Positions 27,866 to 36,600 of a DNA stretch of 64,000 nucleotides are shown piece by piece. A program made the translations under genes and the position numbers. How positions within the stretch are numbered: position 1 is the first letter of the stretch; the number at the start of each line of letters is the position of its first letter. The stretch is from Paenibacillus uliginis N3/975. Its GTDB lineage: Bacteria; Bacillota; Bacilli; Paenibacillales; Paenibacillaceae. The stretch covers positions 5,063,705 through 5,127,704 of the forward strand of contig NZ_LT840184.1 in NCBI RefSeq assembly GCF_900177425.1, given 5' to 3'. The notes beneath the pieces are model-generated. The model was not told where the DNA came from. It was given only the letters and a program-made list of their open reading frames with translations, and did no database searches.

Positions 27866-28489
27866 TTATGAAGAGATAATGTCGATATATTCTTTATATT
27901 CTAAAGGAATTGGTCTATCAAAAATCAGATCTTTTAAAGGATCTACGTTTTTCCCAAACTTATAACAAAGATATAATCGTTCATTAAATTCTGGATAAAC
28001 CCGGACATTGGTTAATTCATATTTATCTATGGTCTCGCTATCTGTTTCAGGAATTGAAGGCATAATTATTTTCGTTTTATAACTACCAGTAGACATGTCC
28101 TCTTCTATTAACCTGCCTCCACCTTGACCCAGTATCAATACTTTCCGCTCATTTGTTGTTCCTTTCCATACAGTCACATGTCTACTTCCCATACCTAAAG
28201 ATTCTAATTTATAATTAGGGAGTTTGTAATTTATAAGGGGTTTCATGTTTTGTTTATATATATTACTATTTTTAATAAACTGTCTTGTTACGGACGTACT
28301 AAATAAAATAGGAACTTCGTTTAAATTAACTTCCCCCCAACTATTATCGTCACTATATAAATCAAAAATCAGTAGTTGGGCCTTACTAATCATTTGTGCT
28401 AAAACATAAATATTATTCTTCCTACCTTCGTCCTTCAACCTCGTTTCTATACTAATCACTTGATTAGCTTTCCAAACATTTTTTATCAT
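27866..28489 (-). CDS. Imm26-like immunity protein
   Basis: 207 residues from the ATG at 28489, chosen over 28564 because AGGGGG sits 8 bases before it and because MIKNVWKANQVISIETRL is the conserved start. The pattern WKANQVISIE ... YVLAQMISKAQLLIFD ... VPILFSTSVTRQFIKNS fits the Imm26-type immunity family; a second member lies at 36601-37212 (FIWKKNDIHSIQLKDNLFIIVQLL). It would bind and block a matching toxin in the cytoplasm. No toxin gene is adjacent, so it is an orphan here. Confidence 0.6.
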   Translation of the reverse strand: MIKNVWKANQVISIETRLKDEGRKNNIYVLAQMISKAQLLIFDLYSDDNSWGEVNLNEVPILFSTSVTRQFIKNSNIYKQNMKPLINYKLPNYKLESLGMGSRHVTVWKGTTNERKVLILGQGGGRLIEEDMSTGSYKTKIIMPSIPETDSETIDKYELTNVRVYPEFNERLYLCYKFGKNVDPLKDLIFDRPIPLEYKEYIDIISS

Positions 28490-28575
28490 ATTCAAACCCC
28501 CTTCAAACCTTTTTCCCAATATAAGCTGACCATCAAATTTGATAATTTTCCAATAAACTCCCAATCATTAAACAA

Positions 28576-29190
28576 CTAGAAATTATCACAATTTTGTTCC
28601 ATGACAGAACATATTTGTTTATACTTTTTTTCAAAGTTCTTTCTAAAATATTCATTCCCGTCCTTAGTTAATTTTTTTTCTTCAAAAGCCCAAGATAATA
28701 AATATTCTTGAAAACTATTATCTAAATCCAAATCTAATGGAATAATTTTGTCTACAGATATTTCACTATCATTCGATGTAGTAATAATTTTTCGTGCCCT
28801 TATCATAATAGGTGATTCTATCCACTGTTTGTAAGAACCTATTCTTTTTATCACTTCCACATCGTTTAAAAAATTGAAAATAATATTATCAGATACAAGA
28901 TCATTTATAAAAAATTTTTTCATGAACGAACCACGTTTATTACTGTCATTTATCTCAGAAAATAAATGTAAAAAATCAGAACTTTGTTTTATTAAAAAAA
29001 CACTAGTAAAGTTTATAAAATACTCTGCACAACTTTGTAACATCGTTGTTGAAGAGGTATCATGCTCAACTTCCATTACTAGAGAGAGAATCTTTGAAAA
29101 CTCTTTTTTATTTGACCAAAGATTTTTCATTCTTTCTTCATCTCTATAGTAGTAAATTATTATACTCAGAATATCTGTTTTTCCCCTCAT
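28576..29190 (-). CDS. Hypothetical helical protein, immunity-array member
   Basis: 204 residues, mostly helical, Lys/Asn-rich, no signal or membrane segment, not recognised. ATG behind GGGAG; an internal ATG after GAAGAAAGA (residue 21) is an alternative start. Ends 86 bases before the next minus-strand start. Candidate orphan immunity protein by position only. Confidence 0.5.
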   Translation of the reverse strand: MRGKTDILSIIIYYYRDEERMKNLWSNKKEFSKILSLVMEVEHDTSSTTMLQSCAEYFINFTSVFLIKQSSDFLHLFSEINDSNKRGSFMKKFFINDLVSDNIIFNFLNDVEVIKRIGSYKQWIESPIMIRARKIITTSNDSEISVDKIIPLDLDLDNSFQEYLLSWAFEEKKLTKDGNEYFRKNFEKKYKQICSVMEQNCDNF

Positions 29191-29282
29191 ATTATAAGCA
29201 TCTCCCTAATTGGCTCCCGTGCAGCTGATCTATATGGACGTCCGCCTACACCATATCTCCTTCAACTTTTCTAAAAAATTGG

Positions 29283-29750
29283 CTAATGAAATCTTTCAAG
29301 ATTTTCAAGTAAATCAAAATCTACTAGATTGGTAACATTATATCCCGTTTCTATTAAGACCTGTCGTAGTTGATGCAATAGCTTGAGCCACTCTTGTATA
29401 AATAAATCGGTTTTCATCGTAATACTCCGATAATCATCACGACTCCCCCAATTAATGTTAATATCACATTTTTCAATTTTACATATCCATGTTTCGAAAA
29501 ATGCTTGACTTGGGAAAGTTACAACGAACTGCGCTTCTCTTTTTTTTATTGCTTCTAACATTTTAACAATATCACTTATGCCATCGGCTATTTGTGTTCC
29601 ATAATTGATTCTTAATGACGTATCATGCCATTTCATTGTAAAGTGTTGGCTATTAACAAGCCTATTATCTAGTGCTTCAGATATCGTTGTATCTTCTGGA
29701 TCACGTATTCCAATCTTAAAATTTGGGTTGATTATTATTTCAAATTCCAC
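29283..29750 (-). CDS. Hypothetical protein, immunity-array member
   Basis: About 155 residues from GTG 29750, chosen because TTGAGGTGA precedes it closely; the frame is open further up to 29801. Begins VEFEIIINPNFKIGIRDPED; a short alpha/beta protein with a helical C-terminus (LFIQEWLKLLHQLRQVLIETG). No known motif. Similar size and context to its neighbours. Confidence 0.55.
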   Translation of the reverse strand: MEFEIIINPNFKIGIRDPEDTTISEALDNRLVNSQHFTMKWHDTSLRINYGTQIADGISDIVKMLEAIKKREAQFVVTFPSQAFFETWICKIEKCDININWGSRDDYRSITMKTDLFIQEWLKLLHQLRQVLIETGYNVTNLVDFDLLENLERFH

Positions 29751-29895
29751 TTCTCTCACCTCAAGGACATTTAACTTTTGCATGGCTCTCTTATCTAACA
29801 AAAAAACATATGTAAAGAAAGAGCTTATGACGTCTTCTTTGCATATGTTTCGGGAGCTTATTAACTAGCCTAGGATTATATTAAAAGTCATTTTT

Positions 29896-30582
29896 CTAAG
29901 TACATTGTGTAAAAAAAACACCTGCATCATTCTGATCAACATTTTTATTTAAAAACAAATATCCGATCGAGTCACTAAGGCTAAATATATCATGAAATCC
30001 TTCAGGAAAATCACCGCCATAAATTTGTAGGCAAAATTGATAATCATCCAAACCTATGTTTTCTATTTGTAACAGAGATGGTTTAGGGCCAATCAACGAA
30101 CCGCAGTAAATCTCTATATCATCCAAATTTTCTTCATCTACTTCTTCTAAATCTAAATTCAATTCATCCCCCAAAATGAACTCTTGTGCTGGTATTAGGA
30201 AATCTGATTCATTTCGAATATCACCTGCTTCGTGTAATAAAACTCTTGTAAATCCTTCTTTAATATTTTTTAACTCTTCTTTATCTCCATGAAAAGTGAT
30301 TAAATCTAAAAAGTAATCATCTTTTTTATACGTTGTAAAAACGGACAGCAGATGAGCTTTTGGCAAGTTTAAATCTAGAGTTTTATTAAGAAAATCCGTT
30401 GGCAAGCATAATACAAGTGTTAATTTATCTCCATCTGGATTTAATGGCCAATCAATATGTTCAGGTAAGAAGCTATATCCGCCAAGTCGAGGTACATTGG
30501 ATTCATTTTCAACATTTTTAAAAATAATTTCAACTGACATATTTTCAACACCATCCTTATTTTCTACATTTTTTAGCTTCAT
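29896..30582 (-). CDS. DUF1963 (YwqG-like) protein
   Basis: 228 residues (214 if the ATG at 30540 is used). It has the family lead-in: VPRLGGYSFLPEHIDWPLNPDGDKLTLVLCLP (read as RLGG..P...WP), and the end DSIGYLFLNKNVDQNDAGVFFTQ. DUF1963 proteins are cytoplasmic, of unknown biochemistry, and are common among toxin immunity clusters. The acidic middle (LDLEEVDEENLDD) is typical of immunity-type proteins that bind basic toxins. Confidence 0.6.
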   Translation of the reverse strand: MKLKNVENKDGVENMSVEIIFKNVENESNVPRLGGYSFLPEHIDWPLNPDGDKLTLVLCLPTDFLNKTLDLNLPKAHLLSVFTTYKKDDYFLDLITFHGDKEELKNIKEGFTRVLLHEAGDIRNESDFLIPAQEFILGDELNLDLEEVDEENLDDIEIYCGSLIGPKPSLLQIENIGLDDYQFCLQIYGGDFPEGFHDIFSLSDSIGYLFLNKNVDQNDAGVFFTQCT

Positions 30583-30619
30583 CAGTTAACTTTTTCTCCA
30601 TGAGTATGGATGCATAAAG

Positions 30620-31078
30620 CTAGATATTAGGTCTCAAGTCATCACTTAATTTACTTTTGTTAAAATGGACATTTATTCCTTTTTCTAAAAACAAGACTAC
30701 CTCACTATCATCCCAAAAGGCATTTAAGTCATTTATGAACATCTCTTTCTCAAGCCCTTCAAAGTTGTGTTTCTCTAACGCAGTGTTTAGGAACTCTAAA
30801 AATAGATTCCCCAAATGATAGCGTTGCTCTACTTTATACATTTTTTCATATTCTTCTACCGTAACTGCAATATCGATTGTCAGATAGTTATCTTTTTTAT
30901 TATATCTAATAAATGACTTTCTTCTATAAGATTCAGGTAAGCATCTAAAAGCTATTCCGATCGAAACATCAACATTACAATATTTTGATTTTATTTTAGA
31001 TACCAATGCGTTTCTTAATTCACTAGCTAATTCAGCAACTCTCGCACCCGCAGTATCTGTAACTATTGAAAAATCCAC
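30620..31078 (-). CDS. Hypothetical immunity-type protein, 3'-complete copy without its own ribosome site
   Basis: 152 residues. The first 95 codons are identical in DNA to the copy at 35299-35586. This copy carries the full C-terminus (FLNTALEKHNFEGLEKEM...) but begins with GTG and has no SD; the other copy has ATG with GAAGGAGTG but stops at residue 95. Family not recognised (MDFSIVTDTAGARVAELASE). Translation of this copy is doubtful. Confidence 0.6.
   Translation of the reverse strand: MDFSIVTDTAGARVAELASELRNALVSKIKSKYCNVDVSIGIAFRCLPESYRRKSFIRYNKKDNYLTIDIAVTVEEYEKMYKVEQRYHLGNLFLEFLNTALEKHNFEGLEKEMFINDLNAFWDDSEVVLFLEKGINVHFNKSKLSDDLRPNI
30793..31077. repeat. 285-bp perfect direct repeat, copy 1
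   Basis: Identical by eye to 35301-35585, same orientation, offset 4508 bases. It covers the first 95 codons of an immunity-type gene. The two copies bracket a 4.2-kb segment with an IS66 scar and unrelated genes. Confidence 0.9.
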
Positions 31079-31107
31079 TCAATAAGGCAAATGAATTCAT
31101 TTTAAAA

Positions 31108-31150
31108 AAAGTAGCGATAAAACCCAGCTCGGGATTTATGCTACTCTTTT
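31108..31150. terminator. Intrinsic terminator, bidirectional type
   Basis: AAGTAGC ... GCTACTCTTTT with inner pairing ATAAAACCC/GGGATTTAT; A-run on one side and T-run on the other. A related but diverged hairpin lies at 35627-35673, in the same place relative to the second repeat copy. Confidence 0.65.
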
Positions 31151-31249
31151 GATATTACAAGTATATTCACCGAATATTATTTTATAGTTTCAAAACATAC
31201 GTGATCATCCATGGGACAATGAAACAAATCCAAACTCGGAGGTTATCCT

Positions 31250-31574
31250 ATGGACAAAGATCAACGCCATCAAGAGTGGGTCTCGCGGATCGAGGATTTT
31301 AAGGCGAGCGGGCTCACGATGGTAGCGTGGTGTGAATCGCGCCAATACTCGATTCATCAACTGAAGTATTGGCTTCGTAAACTCAGCCCCGTCAAGCTGA
31401 CACCTCATCTTCTACAGCCTCGAAGCATTCATCATGAACCCTTTCCAGTACTTAAAGTATCTATTTGAACAACTCCCGCAATTAGACGATCCGAAAGACC
31501 CGAGTGTCCTGGATCGCTTTATGCCATGGTCGATTTCCTTACCTCTGACCTGTCGGGTGTTCACATCGAAATAG
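31250..31574 (+). pseudogene. IS66-family element with internal deletion
   Basis: The 5' part (ATG 31250, SD CGGAGG) reads HQEWVSRIEDFKASGLTMVAWCESRQYSIHQLKYWLRKL, as in the small IS66 accessory protein TnpA. From 31434 in another frame the DNA reads NPFQYLKYLFEQLPQLDD ... LDRFMPWSISLPLTCRVF, the very C-terminus of the IS66 transposase TnpC. The whole middle (rest of TnpA, TnpB, catalytic TnpC) is gone. Inactive scar; terminal inverted repeats were not located. Confidence 0.7.
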
Positions 31575-31891
31575 CAGGCTCGACTGCCCTCATCTTGCAT
31601 TACAAGGTGGGGGCTATTTGACTATAGAAATATTATAGCTGATTTACATTCATTAACACGAAGAATCCGTACCTATATCACTTGTAAAGTCACTGTATAT
31701 TATAACATGCTCCTGAAGCGACCACACGGCAATACGCCCCTCCAAATACTCAAAAACCCGAGCGCTGAATACGTTCGGGCTTTACTCGACAGGTAAATGC
31801 GCCTTTTATTCGTCTTTGGGAAATAAGGCGAAGATGCTGCTAATTATGGTATCCTGCATATATCAAAGATTGTTGCAGATTATTTCCGTTT
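31575..31891. other. Intergenic, with minus-strand terminator
   Basis: No supported ORF. A hairpin at 31757-31779 (CCCGAGCG / CGTTCGGG, one G-U) has AAAAA on its left (31752-31756), so it is a terminator with a U-run for the leftward sugar-isomerase-like gene that ends at 31892. Sequence to its left may contain the remaining 3' end of the IS66 element. Confidence 0.5.
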
Positions 31892-32680
31892 TCATTGATT
31901 ATAGAGTTTTAATGCTTCCAGCCTTTTTGCTCGCTTAAACGCCTTATGTAAAAACTCTTTAGCCGATAAATCCTCATAATCCCAATTCATGGCCTCTATT
32001 GCAGTCGCGCCTGAATAATCCGTTTCCGCAATTTTTTTCATGGTTGTAGACCAATCAATCGTGCCGTCAAAGGGTAACCCGTGTTGGGCATAACTTCCGT
32101 TATTATCATGTAAATGTAGTGCCATCAGCCGGGAACCGTACATGGATAATAAATCATCGTCTGGATAATGGCGGTAGTGATGTCCACAGTCATAACAGAA
32201 TCCGATACGCAGGGAATCCACTTGCTCCAGCACATATGCCAAATTGGAAAGGTTCCATAAATTCTCCAGTGCAACATTAACACCAAGCTGTTCAGCTTTT
32301 TCAGTGATTCTCTTGATTCTATCCAGTCCCAATGTGTTATATGGATTGTCTTCGCCCGGCAAGTGCACCACCATTGTCGGAATCTCAAATTCGGCGCAAT
32401 CTGCAACACATTGCAAATAGCAATCAGTTACGATTTCGCCGTCCAGATTGTCAAGCCAGAGGTTGTTTTCGTTTTGGACTGGTGTATGGATATTTTCTAT
32501 AAAAAGACCCGCTTCTCGCGCAATTTGCGGCCCATTGCGGTAATCGTTCCGACCAAAGCAGTCACGACCAAAACCATCACTCCACCATAATAAAACGCCA
32601 TCAAATCCAGCTTCTTTTATTAACTTATAACGTTCCTTATTGGGCAATTCATAGCCAAACCAATCATAAATGGTAATCAT
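31892..32680 (-). CDS. Sugar phosphate isomerase/epimerase (xylose isomerase-like TIM barrel)
   Basis: 262 residues, SD AAAGGAAG. Xylose isomerase-like/AP endonuclease 2 fold: IKEAGFDGVLLWW, IENIHTPVQNENNLWL, VVHLPGEDNP, NVALENLWN (metal Glu), FCYDCGHHYRHY, LMALHLHDNNG, GATAIEAMNW. The Glu/Asp/His set for a divalent metal is present. Likely epimerises or isomerises a sugar or inositol derivative; substrate unknown. It is a metabolic outsider in an immunity array and lies inside the segment bracketed by the 285-bp repeats. Confidence 0.8.
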   Translation of the reverse strand: MITIYDWFGYELPNKERYKLIKEAGFDGVLLWWSDGFGRDCFGRNDYRNGPQIAREAGLFIENIHTPVQNENNLWLDNLDGEIVTDCYLQCVADCAEFEIPTMVVHLPGEDNPYNTLGLDRIKRITEKAEQLGVNVALENLWNLSNLAYVLEQVDSLRIGFCYDCGHHYRHYPDDDLLSMYGSRLMALHLHDNNGSYAQHGLPFDGTIDWSTTMKKIAETDYSGATAIEAMNWDYEDLSAKEFLHKAFKRAKRLEALKLYNQ

Positions 32681-33034
32681 AAGCCACTTCCTTTCTTGCT
32701 TTTATATGGTATCTAATTGTCAGCGCTTACGTAATTTCCCTGTATGTTTATCACCGTCAATGGCGTGAGCGTTTGTGCGTCAGGCACTACAGGAACATGG
32801 GAACGGTAACGCCAATCTACCAGCAATAAGAAAACGGCAGGTCACCCTGCCGACCCTCGTTGTCTATCCATATCTGCCAGCACGCATCCAATATGAATAT
32901 CTTCGACGACGTCCACGTTTTTTCCTTCTGCTTCAAAGAGTGCCTGACTGCACGTGATCATTCCCATCAACCTACTTTCCTATTTTCATTCTCCGAAGCG
33001 CTGTTTATATAAGGTTTCTATTTTTTGCATGTAA
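32681..33034. other. Intergenic region with terminator and possible gene remnants
   Basis: A hairpin CGGCAGG / CCCTGCCG at 32835-32852 with AAAA to its left (32831-32834) is a terminator for the leftward gene at 33035. On the minus strand a 14-codon ORF (MQKIETLYKQRFGE, SD GAGAGGGTGA) follows that gene, and a 41-codon ORF lies at 32842-32967 (MGMITCSQALFEAEGKN...). Both may be pieces of one decayed gene. Confidence 0.4.
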
Positions 33035-33586
33035 TCACCCTCTCACTTCGTAAGCCTGTATATAATCAAAGATCATGGCCCAACCGTCCATAGGGCTGCC
33101 ATATCCCCATAGGGGTTCCGTCATTTTTTCCAATTGATTGAGCTTTTCCTGATATTGCTTCACCATGGCTTGACGCTCTTCTTGCGTATACGCGTTCAAA
33201 CGTTCGTCACTTACCTTAAGTCGCATATTATGCAGGAAGTTGATCATGTCACAATAAAGTGAACCATCCTCAAACGTAATGAAATCTGGGAAAATGGCAA
33301 TGACTTCGTCAAAAGCATGCTGCAAATGCTGCAAGCCAAATTTCACCAAAACCTCGGAAATATACGGCACGAGATACGGCTGATACGCGATGATACCGTC
33401 CCAGCCATCCGACTGCCAGTTGCCGATCATATTGATGGCGATGTGAAGTTGAAATAACTCTGGCGACACCTTCTCTTGGATGGCATCCAGTTCGCCGATC
33501 TCCCATATTTTATCGGATAATTCCGCTAAATCCATTTCATCTGCAGGGATTTTTCCATCCCATATCTCATTCAATCCAATACTCAT
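33035..33586 (-). CDS. DUF4375/DMP19-like protein
   Basis: 183 residues, ATG behind GGGAGAGGTG. Helical, with AINMIGNWQSDGWDGIIAYQPYLVPYISEVLVKFGLQHLQHAFDEVIAIFP, which fits the DMP19/DUF4375 pattern (substrate of nuclease toxins or DNA mimic in the named family; immunity-cluster member in others). Acidic. No catalytic motif. Follows the HEAT-like gene by 48 bases, probably the same transcript. Confidence 0.5.
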   Translation of the reverse strand: MSIGLNEIWDGKIPADEMDLAELSDKIWEIGELDAIQEKVSPELFQLHIAINMIGNWQSDGWDGIIAYQPYLVPYISEVLVKFGLQHLQHAFDEVIAIFPDFITFEDGSLYCDMINFLHNMRLKVSDERLNAYTQEERQAMVKQYQEKLNQLEKMTEPLWGYGSPMDGWAMIFDYIQAYEVRG

Positions 33587-33634
33587 AGTAACACCTCTCC
33601 CGGAATCAGAATTCTGCTCGTTCTCGCTTCTCTA

Positions 33635-34663
33635 TTATGATAGTTCCAAATAACTTCTCATCCGTACATCTTCAATCGTCTTAGGTAGCAAATCAATCAC
33701 CATCTGCTTGTAAGATTCGTAGATAACAGGACATCGATTGTAAACTTGAAATTTGACCTTATCGTTCAGGTGTGGATGTTCCATCAAACGTTCCAACCAC
33801 CTGGCATCCAGATTTTCCGCCAATTTACGCTTGAAAAAGGTTCTGTGATCGTAACTTCCGTAGCTGTAACGTCCCCAAAATGCCGACATTGTGTGACTGT
33901 CAATTTGATCGTCATAATAGATCCGTCCCAAGCTGATATGAATATACCGATTTAATGCTTCATCCTGCAAAAAAATAGCAAATTCATCATACACGTTGTC
34001 TGCGCGGTCGGTAAGAAGCTTTGCGGAAAAATAAGGAATCAGCCACTCATTACCGTATTGCGTATACAGGTCCTCAGCCAACAAAATCAACCGTTCATCC
34101 ATGCTCCGTATAATCGAAGCAGCAAGCACAAGCGGGAAAATACATACGGTTTCCTGGGGCTGCGGGTTCCACATTCTGAGCGTATCGTTAATGTGCACAT
34201 AGTCCTTATTGGCCAATAGTTTAAGCCTCTCGACCAATGGCTGATTCGCCGCAATGAGACGGTAGACGCCGATCATGGACGGGCTGCCTTTGCCAAGCAT
34301 AACGGAAACAACGGCAGTGAATCGTTCAAACTCATCCTGATCGGTCAGAAAATCTGGCGGCTGTTGAAACAGCTCGTGAAAATATTTCCCGCAATGCTTG
34401 CCCACCACTTCCGAAACCGTATCCGAAATAGCTGGCATCAGGATGTCCTCGCCCAAATTTTTGTGTTTCATATATTTTTCCCAGATCGCAGTCGCTTCCC
34501 CACACTCTTGATGAGCAAGTGCTTTTAACGCCGCTTTTTTCCATTTCCCTTTCTCATGTTCTACAAGATATAGAAGCGCCTCCACATGACTCAATCGCGC
34601 AATAGCGTCTTCTCTCTTCTTCCCTTTTTCCGGCAACGTCGCCAACACTTCTTCCAACGTCAT
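33635..34663 (-). CDS. HEAT-like helical repeat protein
   Basis: 342 residues, ATG behind AAGGAGGC. All-helical, with repeats near the N-terminus (ALLYLVEHEKGKWKKAALKALAHQECGEATAIWEKYM) of the HEAT/armadillo kind seen in immunity clusters. No enzyme motif. A binding or scaffold role is likely; partner unknown. Upstream of it (34680-34800) an open minus-strand frame may be the end of a lost gene. Confidence 0.55.
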   Translation of the reverse strand: MTLEEVLATLPEKGKKREDAIARLSHVEALLYLVEHEKGKWKKAALKALAHQECGEATAIWEKYMKHKNLGEDILMPAISDTVSEVVGKHCGKYFHELFQQPPDFLTDQDEFERFTAVVSVMLGKGSPSMIGVYRLIAANQPLVERLKLLANKDYVHINDTLRMWNPQPQETVCIFPLVLAASIIRSMDERLILLAEDLYTQYGNEWLIPYFSAKLLTDRADNVYDEFAIFLQDEALNRYIHISLGRIYYDDQIDSHTMSAFWGRYSYGSYDHRTFFKRKLAENLDARWLERLMEHPHLNDKVKFQVYNRCPVIYESYKQMVIDLLPKTIEDVRMRSYLELS

Positions 34664-34806
34664 ATAAGCGCCTCCTTACTGAATAATCTCCGCATTTCAG
34701 GGTGTACCGTCGATCTTGCCTTGTGACAGGCTGAAAATAAAATTCTAATTTTTCCTTGCCAAACTGCCGCTCCAACCCCGTCCACTGCGCTGTCTTATTT
34801 GTGACT

Positions 34807-35196
34807 TTACATGTTCCGTTCTGTCATAGAAATGACAGCATCTTTGTCCATGATGCCGCCATCCACATCCGTAAGATGAACCTTACCGTTTTTTTGACAT
34901 TCCAGAATAATAGCCGTAACATCCATCAACAAATTGATCGCACAGCCTATATCGTGACGATGCCCGTTATCGCTAATAAAGTAAATGTCTTTCGTTTGGC
35001 GTAAGTCTTTTATTTCCCAAGCATTAGTCAGCTGAAAGTCTCGCAAAATATTTTTAACGTTTATTTTTGCTGGAATATCCAACTCAAATTCTCTGTTAAC
35101 GAAATAGTCGATTAAAGTATATGTATCATCGGTTCCGCCAATATATTCTCCATTTCTTCTTTGTTCAACCAACATAAAACTATCTTTATTTATCAA
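34807..35196 (-). CDS. Hypothetical small protein, immunity-array member
   Basis: 129 residues from TTG 35196, or 122 from the ATG at 35175 (MLVEQRRNGEYIGG), which looks more natural. Conserved-looking core GGTDDTYTLIDYFVNREFELDIPAKINVKNILRDFQL. The 5' end overlaps the stop of the truncated YxiJ-like gene. Family not recognised. Confidence 0.55.
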   Translation of the reverse strand: MINKDSFMLVEQRRNGEYIGGTDDTYTLIDYFVNREFELDIPAKINVKNILRDFQLTNAWEIKDLRQTKDIYFISDNGHRHDIGCAINLLMDVTAIILECQKNGKVHLTDVDGGIMDKDAVISMTERNM

Positions 35197-35300
35197 GATC
35201 TACAGTCCAATCAATCTCTTCAATAAACCAATTACACAATTTTGTTGAACCATTATCCATTTTCAAAGGGATCTCGCTTGCCCACATTTTAATGTCATTT
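35186..35300 (-). pseudogene. 3' end of a YxiJ-like gene
   Basis: About 35 codons: VNDIKMWASEIPLKMDNG, STKLCNWFIEEIDWTVDLDK, then stop TAA (35186-35188). This reads like the C-terminus of YxiJ-type proteins, from the wapA immunity neighbourhood of Bacillus (moderate certainty). Its 5' part is missing exactly at the edge of the 285-bp repeat, which marks a recombination joint. Confidence 0.5.
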
Positions 35301-35586
35301 ACTCTAAAAATAGATTCCCCAAATGATAGCGTTGCTCTACTTTATACATTTTTTCATATTCTTCTACCGTAACTGCAATATCGATTGTCAGATAGTTATC
35401 TTTTTTATTATATCTAATAAATGACTTTCTTCTATAAGATTCAGGTAAGCATCTAAAAGCTATTCCGATCGAAACATCAACATTACAATATTTTGATTTT
35501 ATTTTAGATACCAATGCGTTTCTTAATTCACTAGCTAATTCAGCAACTCTCGCACCCGCAGTATCTGTAACTATTGAAAAATCCAT
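35299..35586 (-). pseudogene. 3'-truncated copy of the 30620-31078 immunity-type gene
   Basis: 95 codons identical to the other copy, with the proper start (ATG, SD GAAGGAGTG 6 bases upstream), but cut after NLFLE by a TAA formed at the joint with the YxiJ-like remnant. About 57 C-terminal residues are lost. Confidence 0.8.
35301..35585. repeat. 285-bp perfect direct repeat, copy 2
   Basis: Identical by eye to 30793-31077, same orientation. This copy keeps the 5' side of the gene; copy 1 keeps the 3' side. Confidence 0.9.
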
Positions 35587-35626
35587 GCAACGCACTCCTT
35601 CTATAACCTATTTAGTGTCTACACTT

Positions 35627-35673
35627 AAAAAAGAGTAGCAATAAAATCCCCAAAGGGTTAATGCTACTCTTTT
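35627..35673. terminator. Intrinsic terminator
   Basis: AAAAGAGTAGCA / TGCTACTCTTTT with inner AATCCCC/GGGTTA-type pairing. It follows the leftward gene ending at 35742 and has the same stem as the hairpin at 31108-31150. Confidence 0.7.
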
Positions 35674-35741
35674 GATATAGATGTATTTTTTTGCAAATAT
35701 AGCCAATTAACAAAGAGAAATACAAGCTGCTATTTCTTTTA

Positions 35742-36041
35742 TTAGAACGTCATAATAAAATCTTCCTGAAGTAACTTTAATTGATTAATTCTCTCTACTA
35801 TAAAATCTTTATAACTTTCTTTTGTATAACCCTCCGACCATGAATTACAGAATTCTTCACGAGAAATTGTCCCAATTACTATTCTAATAATTTCCGTGCA
35901 ATAAAACACAAATGTTTTGTGATAATAAAGATCATCTGAATAGTCTTCCATCACATTCCTAATCAACCTCATCATTTTTATAAATGATTCTTCATTCCAG
36001 TCAGCGTTTATTCTGATATAATATGCTAACTCCTCTTCCAC
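35742..36041 (-). CDS. Immunity-type protein with a disturbed 5' end
   Basis: 99 residues from GTG 36041 (MEEELAYYIRINADWNEESFIKMMRLIRNVMEDY...). The frame is open upstream and reads WWNGASRVPKGDP and IHTANKWAKGVSEVLV back to the TAG of the preceding gene, without a start codon, so the natural protein is probably about 28 residues longer. An ATG is present at 36126 but in another frame. Not recognised as a named family. Confidence 0.5.
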   Translation of the reverse strand: MEEELAYYIRINADWNEESFIKMMRLIRNVMEDYSDDLYYHKTFVFYCTEIIRIVIGTISREEFCNSWSEGYTKESYKDFIVERINQLKLLQEDFIMTF

Positions 36042-36128
36042 TAAAACTTCACTTACTCCTTTTGCCCATTTATTCGCTGTATGAATTGGATCACCTTTTG
36101 GAACCCTACTAGCACCATTCCACCATGT

Positions 36129-36551
36129 CTATTTATAGTTTGTATCTTTCAAATTTCCTTTAATCCAGCTTATGATTATATCGTTTATCTTTTCCAAGTT
36201 ATAATTATTTAATGTACAAACGATCACCAACTCTTTCTGGCTCTGATTGTTCCCCATAGAACTATTAATCCAATAAGAAAATACATTCCCATTCTTAGGG
36301 CTTTCTTGAATAATTCTTATTATTTCATCCTTTTTTATAGATTTTGCTGAAAATATAGGATTTCCATCCATCATTTTTTTCCCATTACCGAAGGTAGTGT
36401 TATAATAAGGACATATCCAATCATTACCATAAATATTTTCTTTATGCAACAACATAAAAAACATGTCAATCCAATATTTTTCTAAAGCATCATACACATC
36501 TTCATCATCCAAGTAATTAATAAAATTATGAAGACAATTTCTATTTTCCAA
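36129..36551 (-). CDS. Hypothetical protein, immunity-array member
   Basis: About 140 residues from TTG 36551 (LENRNCLHNFINYL), 8 bases after GGGGGT; the frame opens at 36566. Helical start, then ICPYYNTTFGNGKKMMDGNPIFSAKSIKK and a beta strand LVIVCTLNN. No known motif. Its stop is in frame with the truncated start region of the following gene. Confidence 0.5.
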   Translation of the reverse strand: MENRNCLHNFINYLDDEDVYDALEKYWIDMFFMLLHKENIYGNDWICPYYNTTFGNGKKMMDGNPIFSAKSIKKDEIIRIIQESPKNGNVFSYWINSSMGNNQSQKELVIVCTLNNYNLEKINDIIISWIKGNLKDTNYK

Positions 36552-36600
36552 GACAATTACCCCCAATTTTTATTAGAAAAATTTTTACCTATACTATTAA

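Noticed and set aside
32775..32957. 60-codon plus-strand ORF
   Set aside because: No ribosome site, and it runs through the terminator hairpin at 32831-32852.
34680..34800. Minus-strand frame ERQFGKEKLEFYFQPVTRQD before the HEAT-like gene
   Set aside because: Possible gene remnant, but no start signal and no recognised family.
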